64,000 nt of DNA from Asanoa sp040676615 (GTDB taxonomy: Bacteria > Actinomycetota > Actinomycetes > Mycobacteriales > Micromonosporaceae). Where the stretch lies: NCBI RefSeq assembly GCF_040676615.1, contig NZ_JBFAPI010000015.1:124001-188000 (forward strand). The letters are read 5' to 3'. The notes beneath the pieces are model-generated. The model saw only the letters and a program-made list of their open reading frames with translations. It had not been told where the DNA came from and did not search any database. Below, in pieces: positions 17,142 to 24,561 of the stretch. Each line of letters opens with the position of its first letter. Positions within the stretch are counted from its first letter, which is position 1. Position numbers and translations under genes: made by a program.

Positions 17142-17752
17142 CCCGCCGGATGCTGCTGGCCACCAACAACGCCAAGAAGCTCGTCGAGTTGCAGCGCATC
17201 CTCGACGCGGCCCTGGGTGCCGGCGCGGTCGAGTTGGTCAGCCTGGGCGATGTCGAGGCGTATCCGGAGGTGCCGGAGACGGGGCTGACATTCGCCGAGA
17301 ACGCGCTGATCAAGGCGCGGGAAGGCGCGAAGCGCACGGGGTTGCCCGCCATCGCCGACGACTCCGGCATCACGGTCGACGCCCTCAACGGCATGCCCGG
17401 GGTGCTGAGCGCGCGGTGGGCCGGCAAGCACGGCGACGACACCGCCAATAACGAGTTGGTCCTCGCCCAGATCAGCGACTTCGCCGACGAGCACCGCGGT
17501 GCGGCGTTCGTCTGCGCGGCCGCCCTGGTCACGCCCGGCGGTCGGGAGCATCTGGTCGAGGGGCGGCAACAGGGCCGTCTGCTGCGGGCGCCGCGGGGGA
17601 CCGGCGGCTTCGGCTACGACCCGCTGTTCGTCGGTGAGGGGCAGGATCGCACCAACGCCGAGCTCAGCCCCGAGGAGAAAGACGCGATCAGCCACCGCGG
17701 CAAGGCCCTGCGCGCCCTCGCCAAGGTCATCGCCAAGGAGCCCGTCCGCTAG
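17138..17752 (+). CDS. rdgB: XTP/dITP diphosphatase (Ham1/RdgB)
   Basis: 204 residues. It removes dITP, XTP and dXTP from the nucleotide pool. The substrate loop LLATNNAKKLVELQRIL opens the protein, the ETGLTFAENALIKARE helix and the catalytic-metal segment PAIADDSGITVDALNGMPGV follow, then the GTGGFGYDPLF base-recognition loop, and ISHRGKALRAL near the end. All are intact. ATGA overlap with rph. The first codons (MTRRMLLATNN) allow a second ATG five codons in, but the coupled start is preferred. Confidence 0.96.
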   Translation: MTRRMLLATNNAKKLVELQRILDAALGAGAVELVSLGDVEAYPEVPETGLTFAENALIKAREGAKRTGLPAIADDSGITVDALNGMPGVLSARWAGKHGDDTANNELVLAQISDFADEHRGAAFVCAAALVTPGGREHLVEGRQQGRLLRAPRGTGGFGYDPLFVGEGQDRTNAELSPEEKDAISHRGKALRALAKVIAKEPVR

Positions 17753-17804
17753 TTCCCGCCCGTGGCTCGTGGGGTGAGAGTGACTGCTGCGGAGGCGGCA
17801 GCGG

Positions 17805-17840
17805 AGCGAAGCGGAGCGGTCCCTGGCGGGAGCGACGGTC
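17805..17840. repeat. Dispersed intergenic repeat, copy 2
   Basis: AGCGAAGCG-GAGCGGTCCC and GGCGGGAGCGACGGTC, the reverse complement of 11578-11620 with one difference in the 27-base core. It lies in the 150-base gap between rdgB and the AraC gene. Confidence 0.65.
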
Positions 17841-17903
17841 GTGCCCCAGGCGGGCCCGAGCAAGGCCGAATTTCTTGTCGGTCGGCTTCGCTAGTCTTGG
17901 TCG

Positions 17904-19172
17904 ATGGATGCTCTGGCCGGGCTGCTCGACGGGCCGCGGGCGCGAGAGGCGTTCCTGCTGCGCTGCGTTCTCGATCCGCCGTGGGCGTTGCGGATCCGCG
18001 ACGAGGCGCCGCTGTCGATCGTGTCGGTGGTGCGCGGCGACACCTGGGTGAGGTTCGACGGTGCGGCGCCGGTGCGGCTCGGGCCCGGCGACGTCGCGGT
18101 GGTGCGCGGGCCCGACCACTACACGGTTTCCGATGATCCGGCGACCGAGCCGCAGATCGTGATCCATCCCGGGCAGCGCTGCACGACCGTCGACGGTGTC
18201 GACCTCCACGACGAGATGAGCCTCGGCGTGCGCACGTGGGGCACCAGCGAAGACGGCGAGTCGGTGCTGTTGACCGGCGCCTACCAGGTGAGCGGCGAGA
18301 TCAGCGACCGGCTGTTGCGCGCGTTGCCGCACCTTGTCGTGTTGCGCGCCGACGCGTGGGACTCGCCGCTCGTCGGGCTGCTCGGTGACGAGATCGTGCG
18401 CGACGAGCAGGGGCAGTCGGCCGTTCTCGACCGGCTGCTCGACCTGTTGCTGATCGCGGTGCTGCGGGCGTGGTTCTCGCGGCCGGAGGCGAAGGCGCCG
18501 GCGTGGTACCAGGCGCAGACCGACCCCGTCGTCGGCCGGGCGTTGCGGATGCTGCACAACAACCCGGCGCATCCGTGGACGGTGGCCTCGCTGGCCGCGC
18601 GCACCGGGCTTTCCCGCGCGGCGCTGGCCCGGCGGTTCGCCGAGTTGGTCGGTGAGCCGCCGATGTCCTACCTGACCAGTTGGCGGCTGGCGCTCGCCGC
18701 CGACCTGTTGCGCGAGCCAGACGCGACGGTGGCGGCGGTGGCGCGGCAGGTCGGGTACGGGAGTGCGTTCGCGCTGAGCACGGCTTTCAAGCGGGTGCAT
18801 GGCGTGAGCCCTCAGCAGCACCGCGGCGGCGCGCGACGATCGGCGGGTCAGGCAGGGTCAGCGGGCTCGGCAGAGTCAGCGGGCCCGGCAGGGTCAGCGG
18901 GCCAGGCAGGGTCAGCGGGCCCGGCAGGGTCAGCGGGCCAGGAAGTGATAGCCGATCCAGCACCACCAGCCGAGCACGAGCACGCGGCCGAGGCCGGTGC
19001 GCATCGCGGCGGTCAGCGCGGTCGCCAGCGGCTGCGGGCCGCGACCGCGGCGGCGGCTGACGAGGTCGACGACGGCCATCGCGCCGAAGATCAGGCCGAA
19101 GCCCAGGATCAGGATCGAGCGGGGACTCATCGGCTCGCCACCCAGGCCCCGGTGCTCAGCCAGATCACATAG
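17904..19172 (+). CDS. AraC-family regulator with cupin sensor and aberrant C-terminal tail
   Basis: 422 residues as read. Residues about 1-180 form a cupin_6-type sensor (RGDTWVRFDGAAPVRLGPGD; VVRGPDHYTVSDD). The AraC DNA-binding domain is about 210-312: WTVASLAARTGLSRAALARR, VGEPPMSYLTSWRLALAADL and VGYGSAFALSTAFKRVHGVS. Homologues end soon after QQHR. Here the frame passes through an 18-bp repeat (AGSAGPAGSAGQ-type residues, about 315-345) and then runs antisense across one whole minus-strand gene and the end of a second before stopping. Those last ~75 residues have no natural look, so the ancestral stop has probably been lost through repeat expansion. The regulator likely controls itself or the flanking genes. 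Confidence 0.8.
   Translation: MDALAGLLDGPRAREAFLLRCVLDPPWALRIRDEAPLSIVSVVRGDTWVRFDGAAPVRLGPGDVAVVRGPDHYTVSDDPATEPQIVIHPGQRCTTVDGVDLHDEMSLGVRTWGTSEDGESVLLTGAYQVSGEISDRLLRALPHLVVLRADAWDSPLVGLLGDEIVRDEQGQSAVLDRLLDLLLIAVLRAWFSRPEAKAPAWYQAQTDPVVGRALRMLHNNPAHPWTVASLAARTGLSRAALARRFAELVGEPPMSYLTSWRLALAADLLREPDATVAAVARQVGYGSAFALSTAFKRVHGVSPQQHRGGARRSAGQAGSAGSAESAGPAGSAGQAGSAGPAGSAGQEVIADPAPPAEHEHAAEAGAHRGGQRGRQRLRAATAAAADEVDDGHRAEDQAEAQDQDRAGTHRLATQAPVLSQIT
18856..18945. repeat. 18-bp tandem repeat, five copies
   Basis: Unit (G/A)GTCAGCGGGC(C/T)(C/A)GGCAG repeated five times, preceded by a shorter remnant at about 18845. On the minus strand the last unit contains the final codons and stop (CTG GCC CGC TGA) of the 66-residue membrane protein. 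On the plus strand the units encode part of the AraC tail. Confidence 0.85.
18930..19130 (-). CDS. Small two-helix membrane protein
   Basis: 66 residues with two hydrophobic segments, ILILGFGLIFGAMAVVDLVS (about 5-24) and VLVLGWWCWIGYHFLAR at the end, separated by a short basic loop (RRRGRGPQP). It resembles small DUF6186-type actinobacterial membrane proteins, but this is by memory of the pattern only. Its ATG overlaps the stop of the upstream membrane protein (ATGA), so both are one transcription unit. The last codons and stop fall within an 18-bp tandem repeat. Function unknown. Confidence 0.65.
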   Translation of the reverse strand: MSPRSILILGFGLIFGAMAVVDLVSRRRGRGPQPLATALTAAMRTGLGRVLVLGWWCWIGYHFLAR

Positions 19173-19534
19173 CCGATGACGCGGGCGGCATAGTTTTCCA
19201 GCACCGGGTCGAACGCCAGGCTCAGCGTCGGGTGCGCCTGGTCGTTGCCCCACCCGAACGCCACCACCTCCCAGACGCAGAAGGCGCCCAGCAGGGTGAA
19301 CCAGATGACCACCGTCGCCCGGGTGGTCTTGACGATCTTTCTGGGGGTACGCCGCGCGCCCCACACCACCAGCGCCAGCCCCGGCACCAGGACGGTTGCC
19401 GTCGCCGGGAGGGTCAGTGGGCGGGCGACCGCGGCGATGAACGCGTAGGCCGCGATCAATACCGTAACGACGGCGTACCGGTTGAGGAGGAGAGGTCGGC
19501 TGGCGGTCTCCTCGCGCTGTTGCGACTCCACCAT
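19127..19534 (-). CDS. Four-helix membrane protein of unknown function
   Basis: 135 residues. After a polar N-terminus (MVESQQREETASRP) come about four hydrophobic segments: YAVVTVLIAAYAFIAAVA, ATVLVPGLALVVWGA, VVIWFTLLGAFCVWEVVAF and AARVIGYVIWLSTGAWV. A basic loop (RRTPRKIVKTTRA) sits between helices two and three and would be cytoplasmic by the positive-inside rule. It is coupled to the 66-residue protein downstream, suggesting a small membrane complex. I do not recognise a characterised family. The start is the first ATG of an open frame with no competing candidate. Confidence 0.7.
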   Translation of the reverse strand: MVESQQREETASRPLLLNRYAVVTVLIAAYAFIAAVARPLTLPATATVLVPGLALVVWGARRTPRKIVKTTRATVVIWFTLLGAFCVWEVVAFGWGNDQAHPTLSLAFDPVLENYAARVIGYVIWLSTGAWVASR

Positions 19535-19633
19535 GTCGACAGTCTGCCGTTGATCTCGGCCCCGGCGATGCTCATTCGCGCGTGAGTTGCGGCTCAGGAT
19601 CGCATCGAGCCGCCACGGTTGGTACGCGACAAC

Positions 19634-20608
19634 TCATCGTGACGGCTGTGGTGTTTCTGGTTGATCGTCGTCGCCTTGCCCGGCCGGCAATTGCCCGACG
19701 GCGGCCTTGATCGCGGCCACGGTGGCGGCGGGCTGATCCTGATGGATCGAGTGCCCGGCGTCCTGCACGACCACGTGCACGCCCCGCCGGTAGCTGGCCG
19801 CCGTCTGGTCGGCGAGTTCGGCGGAGCGGGCCCGCAGCGCGGGTGGCTTGCCGCGGGTGGCGGTAAGGATCGTCACCGGCAGGTCCGGCCGGACCATCGC
19901 CGCGCGGGCCTTCCGGGCCTCCCTGACCCGGCTGGCCAACCGGTTCTCGGCGCGGATGGTCAAGACCTGACCGCGACTGGCGTACGAGTTCCGGTAGGCG
20001 GCGACGATCAACTCCTGGATCTCGGCGTCGTCGGTGCAGCGCTCGGCGAGCGCGCGGCCGTGTCGGGTGAGCCGCTTCTCGAACTGGCCGAGCGACTTGA
20101 GCACGACCATCCACGTCAGCATCAGCTCCGAAGCGATCCGCAGGTTGACCGGCACCGCGGCCATGACCTCCTCGTGGGTCGCGTCGACGAGCACCAGACC
20201 GAGCACCGCGTCGGGCCGGGCGGCGGCCGCGAACTCGGCCAGCAGCCCACCCCAGCTGTGCCCGACCAGCAGCGCGGGCCCGTGCAGGTCGAGGAGGGCC
20301 ACCAGGTCGTCGACCTGGTTGGCGATGGTCAGCCGGCGCAGCGGGTCGCTCGCACCGAGCCCGGCCCGGTCGTAGGCGATCAAGCGGAACTCATCGGCCA
20401 GCGCGGGGATTATGGCCGCCCAGTCGAGCACGGTGTCGCCGGCGCCCGCGGTGAGCAGGATCGTCGGCCCGACGCTGTCCTTGGTGGTCTCGACCCAACG
20501 CAGGTGGCGCCCGTCGGCGCGGGCCATCTCGCGGCGCACGAGGCCGGCGCCGGGTGCCAGCGCCCGCAGCGCGGTGATCACGGGATCGCTCTGGTGCGGG
20601 TTGGGCAT
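19634..20608 (-). CDS. Alpha/beta hydrolase
   Basis: 324 residues from the ATG at 20608, which follows a perfect AGGAGG. Alpha/beta-hydrolase landmarks are the oxyanion-hole strand ILLTAGAGDTVLDW, the IAYDRAGLGASDP turn, the nucleophile elbow LLVGHSWGGLLAEFAA (G-H-S-W-G), the VLGLVLVDATHEE acid region and the catalytic-His segment VQDAGHSIHQDQP. The frame is open far upstream but that part lies antisense to the ArsR gene and has no family character. Substrate unknown (haloperoxidase/lactonase-like). Divergent from an ArsR-type regulator over 82 bases that contain a four-half-site palindrome, so it is very likely that regulator's target. Confidence 0.88.
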   Translation of the reverse strand: MPNPHQSDPVITALRALAPGAGLVRREMARADGRHLRWVETTKDSVGPTILLTAGAGDTVLDWAAIIPALADEFRLIAYDRAGLGASDPLRRLTIANQVDDLVALLDLHGPALLVGHSWGGLLAEFAAAARPDAVLGLVLVDATHEEVMAAVPVNLRIASELMLTWMVVLKSLGQFEKRLTRHGRALAERCTDDAEIQELIVAAYRNSYASRGQVLTIRAENRLASRVREARKARAAMVRPDLPVTILTATRGKPPALRARSAELADQTAASYRRGVHVVVQDAGHSIHQDQPAATVAAIKAAVGQLPAGQGDDDQPETPQPSR

Positions 20609-20622
20609 CGTCGCCTCCTGCG

Positions 20623-20670
20623 TTCGAGAGATTTCTTTCGAGACGATATTCTCGAAACATAGGTCTCGAA
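20623..20670. promoter_or_regulatory. Nested palindromic operator with four TTCGAGA/TCTCGAA half-sites
   Basis: The inner palindrome is TTTCGAGA (20636-20643), a 6-base spacer, and TCTCGAAA (20650-20657). An outer pair, TTCGAGA (20623-20629) and TCTCGAA (20664-20670), is centred on exactly the same point (20646.5). It fills the 82-base gap between the hydrolase (-) and the ArsR-type gene (+), is AT-richer than its surroundings, and leaves little room for other control elements. Two dimers of the adjacent regulator probably bind side by side, covering both promoters. Confidence 0.8.
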
Positions 20671-20690
20671 ACAAGAGAGGATTCCTCGCG

Positions 20691-21287
20691 ATGCCGGCAC
20701 GACTCCAAGGAGCAGCCGCGATGCGCGCCCTGGCGCACCCGACCAGGATCGCGCTACTCGAGGCCCTCCGGCTGCACGAGACGTTGACCGCCACGGAAGC
20801 GAGCACCCTGATCGGCGAGAGCCCGACGAACTGCGCTTTCCACCTGCGCGCGTTGGCGCGGTTCGGCTTCGTGGAGGAGGTCGGCACCGGCCCGGGGCGC
20901 CGCCGGCCTTGGCGCGCCCTGGACGTGCCGTTGGTCTTCTCCGACATCCAGGCCGACGAGCCGTCGGCGGCCGCGGCCCGCGCCCTGTCGGACGTGTTGA
21001 TCCGGCATTGGCTGGACCGCCTCCAGGCGGCGCAGGCCGTGCGGCATACCGAGCCGGCAGAGTGGCAGGAGGCGCTCGGCGGGTCGCAGGCGGTCGTGCA
21101 TGCCACTGTCGAGGAGTTGCGGGAGATGGTGGCCGATATCCGCGCGGTGCTGGGGCGCTATGACGATCGGCTCCGCGACGTCGCCGCGCGGCCGGAGGGG
21201 TCGCGGCCCGTGGAGCTGTTGCTGTTCGCCCAGGCGTACTCGCCGCAGCCGTTGTCCGCGTCCGAAGCTGACCGACCACCGGGCTAG
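20691..21287 (+). CDS. ArsR-type winged-helix transcriptional regulator
   Basis: 198 residues from the ATG at 20691, preceded by AGAGAGGA. A winged-helix DNA-binding domain occupies about residues 10-75: AMRALAHPTRIALLEALRLH, ATEASTLIGESPTNCAFHLR (recognition helix) and FGFVEEVGTGPGRRRPW (wing). A helical C-terminal domain of about 120 residues follows, without obvious metal-binding cysteines, so an organic ligand or dimerisation role is more likely than metal sensing. It is divergent from the alpha/beta hydrolase over a nested palindrome, indicating autoregulation and local control. Confidence 0.86.
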   Translation: MPARLQGAAAMRALAHPTRIALLEALRLHETLTATEASTLIGESPTNCAFHLRALARFGFVEEVGTGPGRRRPWRALDVPLVFSDIQADEPSAAAARALSDVLIRHWLDRLQAAQAVRHTEPAEWQEALGGSQAVVHATVEELREMVADIRAVLGRYDDRLRDVAARPEGSRPVELLLFAQAYSPQPLSASEADRPPG

Positions 21288-21859
21288 CGCTCAGGCGCGA
21301 CCTTTGTGAGGGCCGACCCCGATTTCGGGGCGGTTCGCGGCGGCGCCGCTAGGTCGGTTCGGTAGGCGCCGGGCCGTCGCGATCGCGTTGCTTTGCTGGA
21401 GCCTGGCTGGGTGCCAAGCGCGCGACGAGCCGCGGGCCTCGCGATTGGAACGTCACCTCGGCGGCCGACCTCCGGCTCGGCCGCGTTTCGGACAGGCCTC
21501 CTGGTTGGGACGCCGGTTCAGTAGCGCGACCGCCGCGCCCACCGCGTTGCGGGGGTCGAACCGCGGACCTTGGTTGGACGTTGGTTCGGCGGCCCGAGTG
21601 CCGCCTACGCCGCCGGGTGGAGAGGTTGAACCGTGGGCCTCGTGGTTGGACGTTGGCTTGGGGCCCGAGCGCTGGCTCCGCCGCGGGCGGAGAGGTTGAA
21701 CCGCGGGCCTCGTGGTTGGAGTTTGCCTCGGCGGCCCGAGTGCCGCCTCCGCCGCGGGCGGAGGTCAAACCGCGGGCATCGTGGTTGGGCTCGGCTCGGC
21801 AGCCCGGGTGCCGCCTCCGCCGCAGGCGGAGGTCGAACCGCGGGCCTCGTGGTCGGGCC
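21288..21859. other. Gene-free, repeat-filled spacer between ArsR-type gene and hutH
   Basis: About 570 bases between two converging genes. Open frames exist on both strands but are only translations of the repeat (Gly/Arg/Pro-rich). Nearly all the stretch from about 21430 is the degenerate ~70-bp array described separately; 21288-21430 shows no recognisable element. Confidence 0.7.
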
Positions 21860-21905
21860 TCAGCTCAGGGGGCCGACCTCCGCCTCCACCGCGTTGCGGA
21901 GGTCA
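21430..21905. repeat. Degenerate ~70-bp tandem array, about seven copies, running into hutH
   Basis: Units begin with a motif like AACCGCGGGCCTCGTGGTTG at about 21550, 21628, 21699, 21768 and 21836, with more diverged units near 21432 and 21497. Each continues GGCGGCCCGAGTGCCGCCTC and CGCCGCGGGCGGAGGTC. The last unit overlaps the final codons and stop of hutH: its GACCTCCGCCTCC and GCGGAGGTC are the reverse complement of the codons for GTDLRNAVEAEVG. The array therefore looks as if it grew from the 3' end of hutH outward. Confidence 0.8.
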
Positions 21906-23398
21906 GTGCCCTCGATCAGGGCGCGACATTTCTCGATCGTCGGCGCCAGGAAGGCGTCTGGGCCCGGTGTGCCGGCGAAGCGGGCAACCGCAGCCGTCGC
22001 GATCGCGCCCGCCGGTGATGGGGTCAGCGGCGCCCGGAGCTGGATGCCGCGCACGCCGGCCAGCAACTCGACGGCCAGCAGGCTGGTCAGGTTGTCGAGA
22101 ACGGTGCGCAGCTTCTTGGTCGCTGCCCAGCCCATCGAGACGTGGTCTTCCTGCATGCCGCTGGTGGGCAGCGAGTCGACCGACGCGGGTGAGGCCAGGC
22201 GGCGGTTCTCCGCCACGATGCCGGCCGCCGTGTATTGGGCGATCATCAGGCCCGAGTTGACGCCTGCGTCGGGGGACAGGAAGGGCGGTAGTTCGCGCGA
22301 GCGGCAGACGTCGAGGAGGCGGTCGACGCGGCGTTCGGCGATCGCGCCGACCTCGGCCGCGGCGATCGCCAGGTAGTCGGCGGCGAAGCCGAGCGGGGCG
22401 CCGTGGAAGTTGCCCGTCGACTCGACGCGGCCATCCGGCAGGACGACCGGGTTGTCGACGACCGAGCGGAGCTCGCGGCCGGCGATCTGGGTCGCGAATT
22501 CCCACGTGTCGCGGGCCGCGCCGGCCACCTGGGGTGCGCAGCGCATCGAGTAGGCGTCCTGGACCGCGTGGTTGAGGTCGTCGCGGTGGGAATCCATGAT
22601 CGCCGAGCCCTGCAGCAGGCGGTGGATGTTGGCCGCCGATGTGGCCTGGCCCGGGTGGGGGCGGATGGCGTGCAACTCGGGCATGAAGGGGCGGTCAGAG
22701 CCGAGCATCGCCTCGATCGACAGCGCCGCGGTCAGGTCGGCCATGGCGAACAGGTGGGCGGCGTCGCCGAGGGCCAGCAGCAGCATGCCGAGCATGCCGT
22801 CGGTGCCGTTGACCAGGGCGAGGCCCTCCTTGGCGGCCAGCTCTATCGGCTGGAGGCCGGCGCGGCGTAGTGCTTCGCTGCCGTCGATGCGGGTGCCGGA
22901 CTTGTCGAGCACCCAGCCCTCGCCGAGCAGGACCAGCGCGCAGTGCGCGAGCGGAGCGAGGTCGCCGGAGGCGCCGAGCGAGCCGTGCTCGGGCACCCAC
23001 GGGGTGACGTCGGCGTTGAGCAGGTCGACCAGCGCTTGGGCGACTAGCGGGCGGACCCCGGAGCGGCCCATCGCCAGCGAGCGGATGCGCAGCAGCATCA
23101 TCGCCCGGACGACCTCGCGCGCCATGGGGGCACCGACCCCGGCGGCGTGGGAGCGGATCAGCGCGTGCTGGAGCTCGGCGCGGCGCTCGCTGGCCACGAA
23201 CGTGCTGGCCAGGGAGCCGAAGCCGGTCGATACGCCGTAGACCGGGCGGCCGGACTCTTCGATGCGGTCGACGTGGGCGCGAGAGGCCTCCATCGCCTCG
23301 ATGGCGGAAGGGTGCAGTTCGACCAGAGCGGCACCGCGGGCAACCGCGTGGACGTCGGCGGGTGAGACGCCGGTGGACAGGACGGTGACAGTCGTCAT
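21860..23398 (-). CDS. hutH: Histidine ammonia-lyase
   Basis: 512 residues. It deaminates histidine to urocanate, the first step of histidine degradation. The MIO prosthetic group forms from Ala-Ser-Gly in HGSLGASGDLAPLAH. The active-site Tyr lies in PVYGVSTGFGSLA, and ALVNGTDGMLGM, PHPGQATSAANIH, QDAYSMRCAPQ and TSGMQEDHVSMGW are all intact. The ATG at 23398 overlaps the hutI stop (ATGA). It is the last gene of the operon although its enzyme acts first. The 3' end falls in the tandem array. Confidence 0.97.
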   Translation of the reverse strand: MTTVTVLSTGVSPADVHAVARGAALVELHPSAIEAMEASRAHVDRIEESGRPVYGVSTGFGSLASTFVASERRAELQHALIRSHAAGVGAPMAREVVRAMMLLRIRSLAMGRSGVRPLVAQALVDLLNADVTPWVPEHGSLGASGDLAPLAHCALVLLGEGWVLDKSGTRIDGSEALRRAGLQPIELAAKEGLALVNGTDGMLGMLLLALGDAAHLFAMADLTAALSIEAMLGSDRPFMPELHAIRPHPGQATSAANIHRLLQGSAIMDSHRDDLNHAVQDAYSMRCAPQVAGAARDTWEFATQIAGRELRSVVDNPVVLPDGRVESTGNFHGAPLGFAADYLAIAAAEVGAIAERRVDRLLDVCRSRELPPFLSPDAGVNSGLMIAQYTAAGIVAENRRLASPASVDSLPTSGMQEDHVSMGWAATKKLRTVLDNLTSLLAVELLAGVRGIQLRAPLTPSPAGAIATAAVARFAGTPGPDAFLAPTIEKCRALIEGTDLRNAVEAEVGPLS

Positions 23399-24561
23399 TG
23401 CGGCACTCCGTTGTGCAGGACCTTGGTGACCAGTGGGACACCCGGCCGGTAGGCCAGGTGCGCATGTGAGGGCGCGTCGAGCACGACGATGTCGGCCCGC
23501 GCGCCGGGGCGGATCGCGCCCAGATCGTCGCGACGCAGCGCCTTGGCGCCACCCGCGGTGGCCGCCCAGACCGCCTCGGCGGGCGTCATGCCCATCTCGC
23601 GCACGGCGAGGGCGAGGCAGAACGGCATCGAGGAGGTGTAGGACGAGCCCGGGTTGCAGTCGGTCGCCAGCGCGACCGTGGCGCCGGCGTCGAGCAACCG
23701 GCGGGCCTCGGGGTAGGCCGACCGGGTGGAGAACTCGGCTCCGGGCAGCAGGGTGGCGACCGTGTGGGAGCCGGCGAGCGCGTCGATGTCGTCGCGGGAC
23801 AGGTGGGTGCAGTGGTCTGCGCTGGCCGCGCCGAGCTCGACCGCGAGCTGGACGCCCTCGCCGGGGCCGAGTTGGTTGGCGTGCACGCGTACGCCCAGCC
23901 CGGCGTCTTTGCCCACGGTCAGGATGGCCCGCGCGTGGTCGGCGTCGAACGCGCCCTTCTCGCAGAACACGTCGATCCAGCGCGCGAACGGCCGGGCGGC
24001 CCGCAGCATCGGCCCGCACACCAGCCCGACATAGTCGTCGGCGCGGTCGGCGTATTCGGACGGGACCACGTGGGCGCCGAGGAAGGTCGTCTCGGTGGTG
24101 AACTCGGCGGCGATCCGCAGCGAGCGGGCTTCGTCGGCGACGGTCAGCCCGTAGCCACTCTTGATCTCGATGGTCGTCGTGCCCTGCCGCAACGCCTCGG
24201 CCTGCAACCGGCTGACGTTGTCGCGGAGGTCGTCGTCGCTGGCGGCACGGGTCGCGGCGACCGTGGTGCGGATGCCGCCGCCGGTGTAGGCCTCGCCGGC
24301 CATCCGGGCGGCGAACTCGGTGGCCCGGTCGCCGGCGAAGACCAGGTGGGCGTGGCTGTCGACGAACCCGGGCAGCACCGCGCCGCCCTGCGCGTCGATC
24401 CGCCGGTCGGCCGCCGGCGCGTAACGGCTCGGGCCCACCCAGGCGATGAGGCCCTCCTCCACCAGCACCGCGGCCTTGCGCCGGATGCCGAGCGGGCCGG
24501 CGTCGCCAGTGCCCGGGATGTTGGTCACGAGCTCGCCGATGTTGTCGATCAGGAATGTCAC
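23395..24561 (-). CDS. hutI: Imidazolonepropionase
   Basis: 388 residues. It hydrolyses 4-imidazolone-5-propionate to N-formimidoyl-L-glutamate. Amidohydrolase-fold metal motif PGFVDSHAHLVFAGDR, TTTIEIKSGYGLT, the metal histidine in RVHANQLGPGEG, SADHCTHLS, and LATDCNPGSSYTSSM with its metal-site Asp. The GTG at 24561 forms a GTGA overlap with the hutF stop, which decides between two adjacent GTG codons. Third enzyme of the pathway. Confidence 0.95.
   Translation of the reverse strand: MTFLIDNIGELVTNIPGTGDAGPLGIRRKAAVLVEEGLIAWVGPSRYAPAADRRIDAQGGAVLPGFVDSHAHLVFAGDRATEFAARMAGEAYTGGGIRTTVAATRAASDDDLRDNVSRLQAEALRQGTTTIEIKSGYGLTVADEARSLRIAAEFTTETTFLGAHVVPSEYADRADDYVGLVCGPMLRAARPFARWIDVFCEKGAFDADHARAILTVGKDAGLGVRVHANQLGPGEGVQLAVELGAASADHCTHLSRDDIDALAGSHTVATLLPGAEFSTRSAYPEARRLLDAGATVALATDCNPGSSYTSSMPFCLALAVREMGMTPAEAVWAATAGGAKALRRDDLGAIRPGARADIVVLDAPSHAHLAYRPGVPLVTKVLHNGVPQ

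Noticed and set aside
21430..21905. CRISPR array
   Set aside because: Units are about 70 bp, degenerate over their whole length, without constant repeats separated by unique spacers, and no cas genes are present.
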